This document shows, one piece after another, positions 63,611 through 64,000 of a stretch of DNA of 64,000 bases. Numbering within the stretch: the first letter of the stretch is position 1; each line of letters opens with the position of its first letter. The notes under the pieces are model-generated. The model was not told the origin of the DNA. It ran no database searches and was given only the letters and a program-made list of their open reading frames with translations. Both the position numbers and the translations under genes were made by a program. The stretch is from Lachnospiraceae bacterium YSB2008 (lineage in GTDB: Bacteria; Bacillota; Clostridia; Lachnospirales; Lachnospiraceae): contig JHWR01000002.1 in the NCBI GenBank assembly GCA_000687655.1, positions 62,001 to 126,000 on the forward strand, written 5' to 3'.

Positions 63611-64000
63611 CTAAGCTTCATTTTCATCAGTTTCATTTTCAACAGTATCATTTTTATCACTATCATTTGATTCATTTTTATCAATATACTTACCATCAGA
63701 GTAAACAGCTTCTCCAAGAAGTACATCAAAATCTTTATTCTTATACTTGAAGATAAAAAGAAGAATCAACAGGAACAGTGTTACGGTAACACATATATCT
63801 GCAAAATTAAAAATTGGAAAATCTATAAGCTTGAAGTATAAAAAATCAACTACATATTTAAGTCTTATTCTGTCGATGAGATTTCCGATTGCTCCGCCGA
63901 ATACGACTACAAGACAGATTCGTAATATCTTATATCTGTCAGAGCAAAGCAGATTCTTATATCCATATATTATTAATATAAAGATTATAAGTGAAAGGAT
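63611..64000 (-). CDS. lspA: Lipoprotein signal peptidase LspA, C-terminal part (partial)
   Basis: The minus-strand frame from the window edge gives 129 residues ending at TAG (63613-63611). VVFGGAIGNLIDRIRLKYVVDFLYF and FPIFNFADICVTV hold the two catalytic aspartates of the aspartyl protease that cleaves diacylated prolipoproteins. Two membrane segments are visible in this part. After the last segment a hydrophilic 40-residue tail rich in Asn, Asp and Glu (NESNDSDKNDTVENETDENEA) extends the usual C-terminus. The 5' end is beyond base 64000. Confidence 0.94.
   Translation of the reverse strand: MLSLIIFILIIYGYKNLLCSDRYKILRICLVVVFGGAIGNLIDRIRLKYVVDFLYFKLIDFPIFNFADICVTVTLFLLILLFIFKYKNKDFDVLLGEAVYSDGKYIDKNESNDSDKNDTVENETDENEA

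Overview
The window reads as a chromosomal segment of a low- to mid-GC Firmicute, most likely a Lachnospiraceae member of the Butyrivibrio/Pseudobutyrivibrio/Lachnospira type. This is inferred from protein character (C+ type L32, 90-aa ACT protein paired with UPF0210, TIGR03960/TIGR03936 pair, lipoprotein DUF3048, VanW/YkuD-type transpeptidase) and gene order; no 16S or tRNA is present to confirm it. Nearly all DNA is coding. No gap between genes exceeds about 210 bases, and I see no prophage, insertion sequence, CRISPR array, rRNA or tRNA.

Layout. Bases 1-12298 (+): the end of ybeY, a DUF3048 lipoprotein, two flavoproteins, proB-proA, a MoxR ATPase/VWA pair, a patatin-like lipase, a membrane phosphoesterase, an L,D-transpeptidase and purine nucleoside phosphorylase, mostly with overlapping or touching ends. 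12320-17740: ilvN-ilvC from its own promoter, an orphan zinc-finger membrane protein, polA and coaE. 17907-29553: a diguanylate cyclase overlapping ackA, then rpmF (consensus promoter and terminator), plsX-rnc-smc-ftsY, ilvA and a metallo-beta-lactamase protein. 29598-31247: ACT + UPF0210 pair. 31284-37267: the most accessory-looking stretch, with an NrtR-like Nudix regulator with a degenerate Nudix box, a 673-aa protein ending in a methyltransferase domain, a divergent polytopic membrane protein, and an SPFH protein coupled to a protein resembling NAD kinase. 37344-41471: two radical-SAM-associated proteins, a 50-aa zinc ribbon and an RNase E/G. 41615-51827: a core run rplS-lepB-rbgA-lepB2-(membrane protein)-rnhB-yraN-DUF512 protein-der-plsY-gpsA-scpA. 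51873-52014: a large hairpin element between convergent scpA and scpB. 52035-64000: scpB and a GGDEF/EAL protein (-), a cytidylate-kinase-like protein, a YhcC-type radical SAM protein and a Xer-type recombinase (+), then a minus-strand run of araA, a PNPOx-fold protein, maf, a cyclase, pepD, rluD and partial lspA.

Functional themes: ribosome and translation (ybeY, rpmF, rplS, rbgA, der, rluD, yraN neighbours), envelope and lipid synthesis (plsX, plsY, gpsA, L,D-transpeptidase, two signal peptidases I, lspA), chromosome maintenance (smc, scpA, scpB, polA, rnhB, xer), proline and branched-chain amino acid synthesis, and c-di-GMP turnover (one synthase, one probable phosphodiesterase).

Most notable points: yraN has no ATG/GTG/TTG start in its conserved frame; the scpA/scpB gap holds a 28-bp-stem structured element; the SPFH/NAD-kinase-like pair and the neighbouring Nudix-regulator/methyltransferase genes may form an uncharacterised nucleotide-linked locus; a consensus promoter at 40018 is followed at its start site by a terminator-like hairpin. 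All functional statements come from reading motifs by eye; no database search was run.
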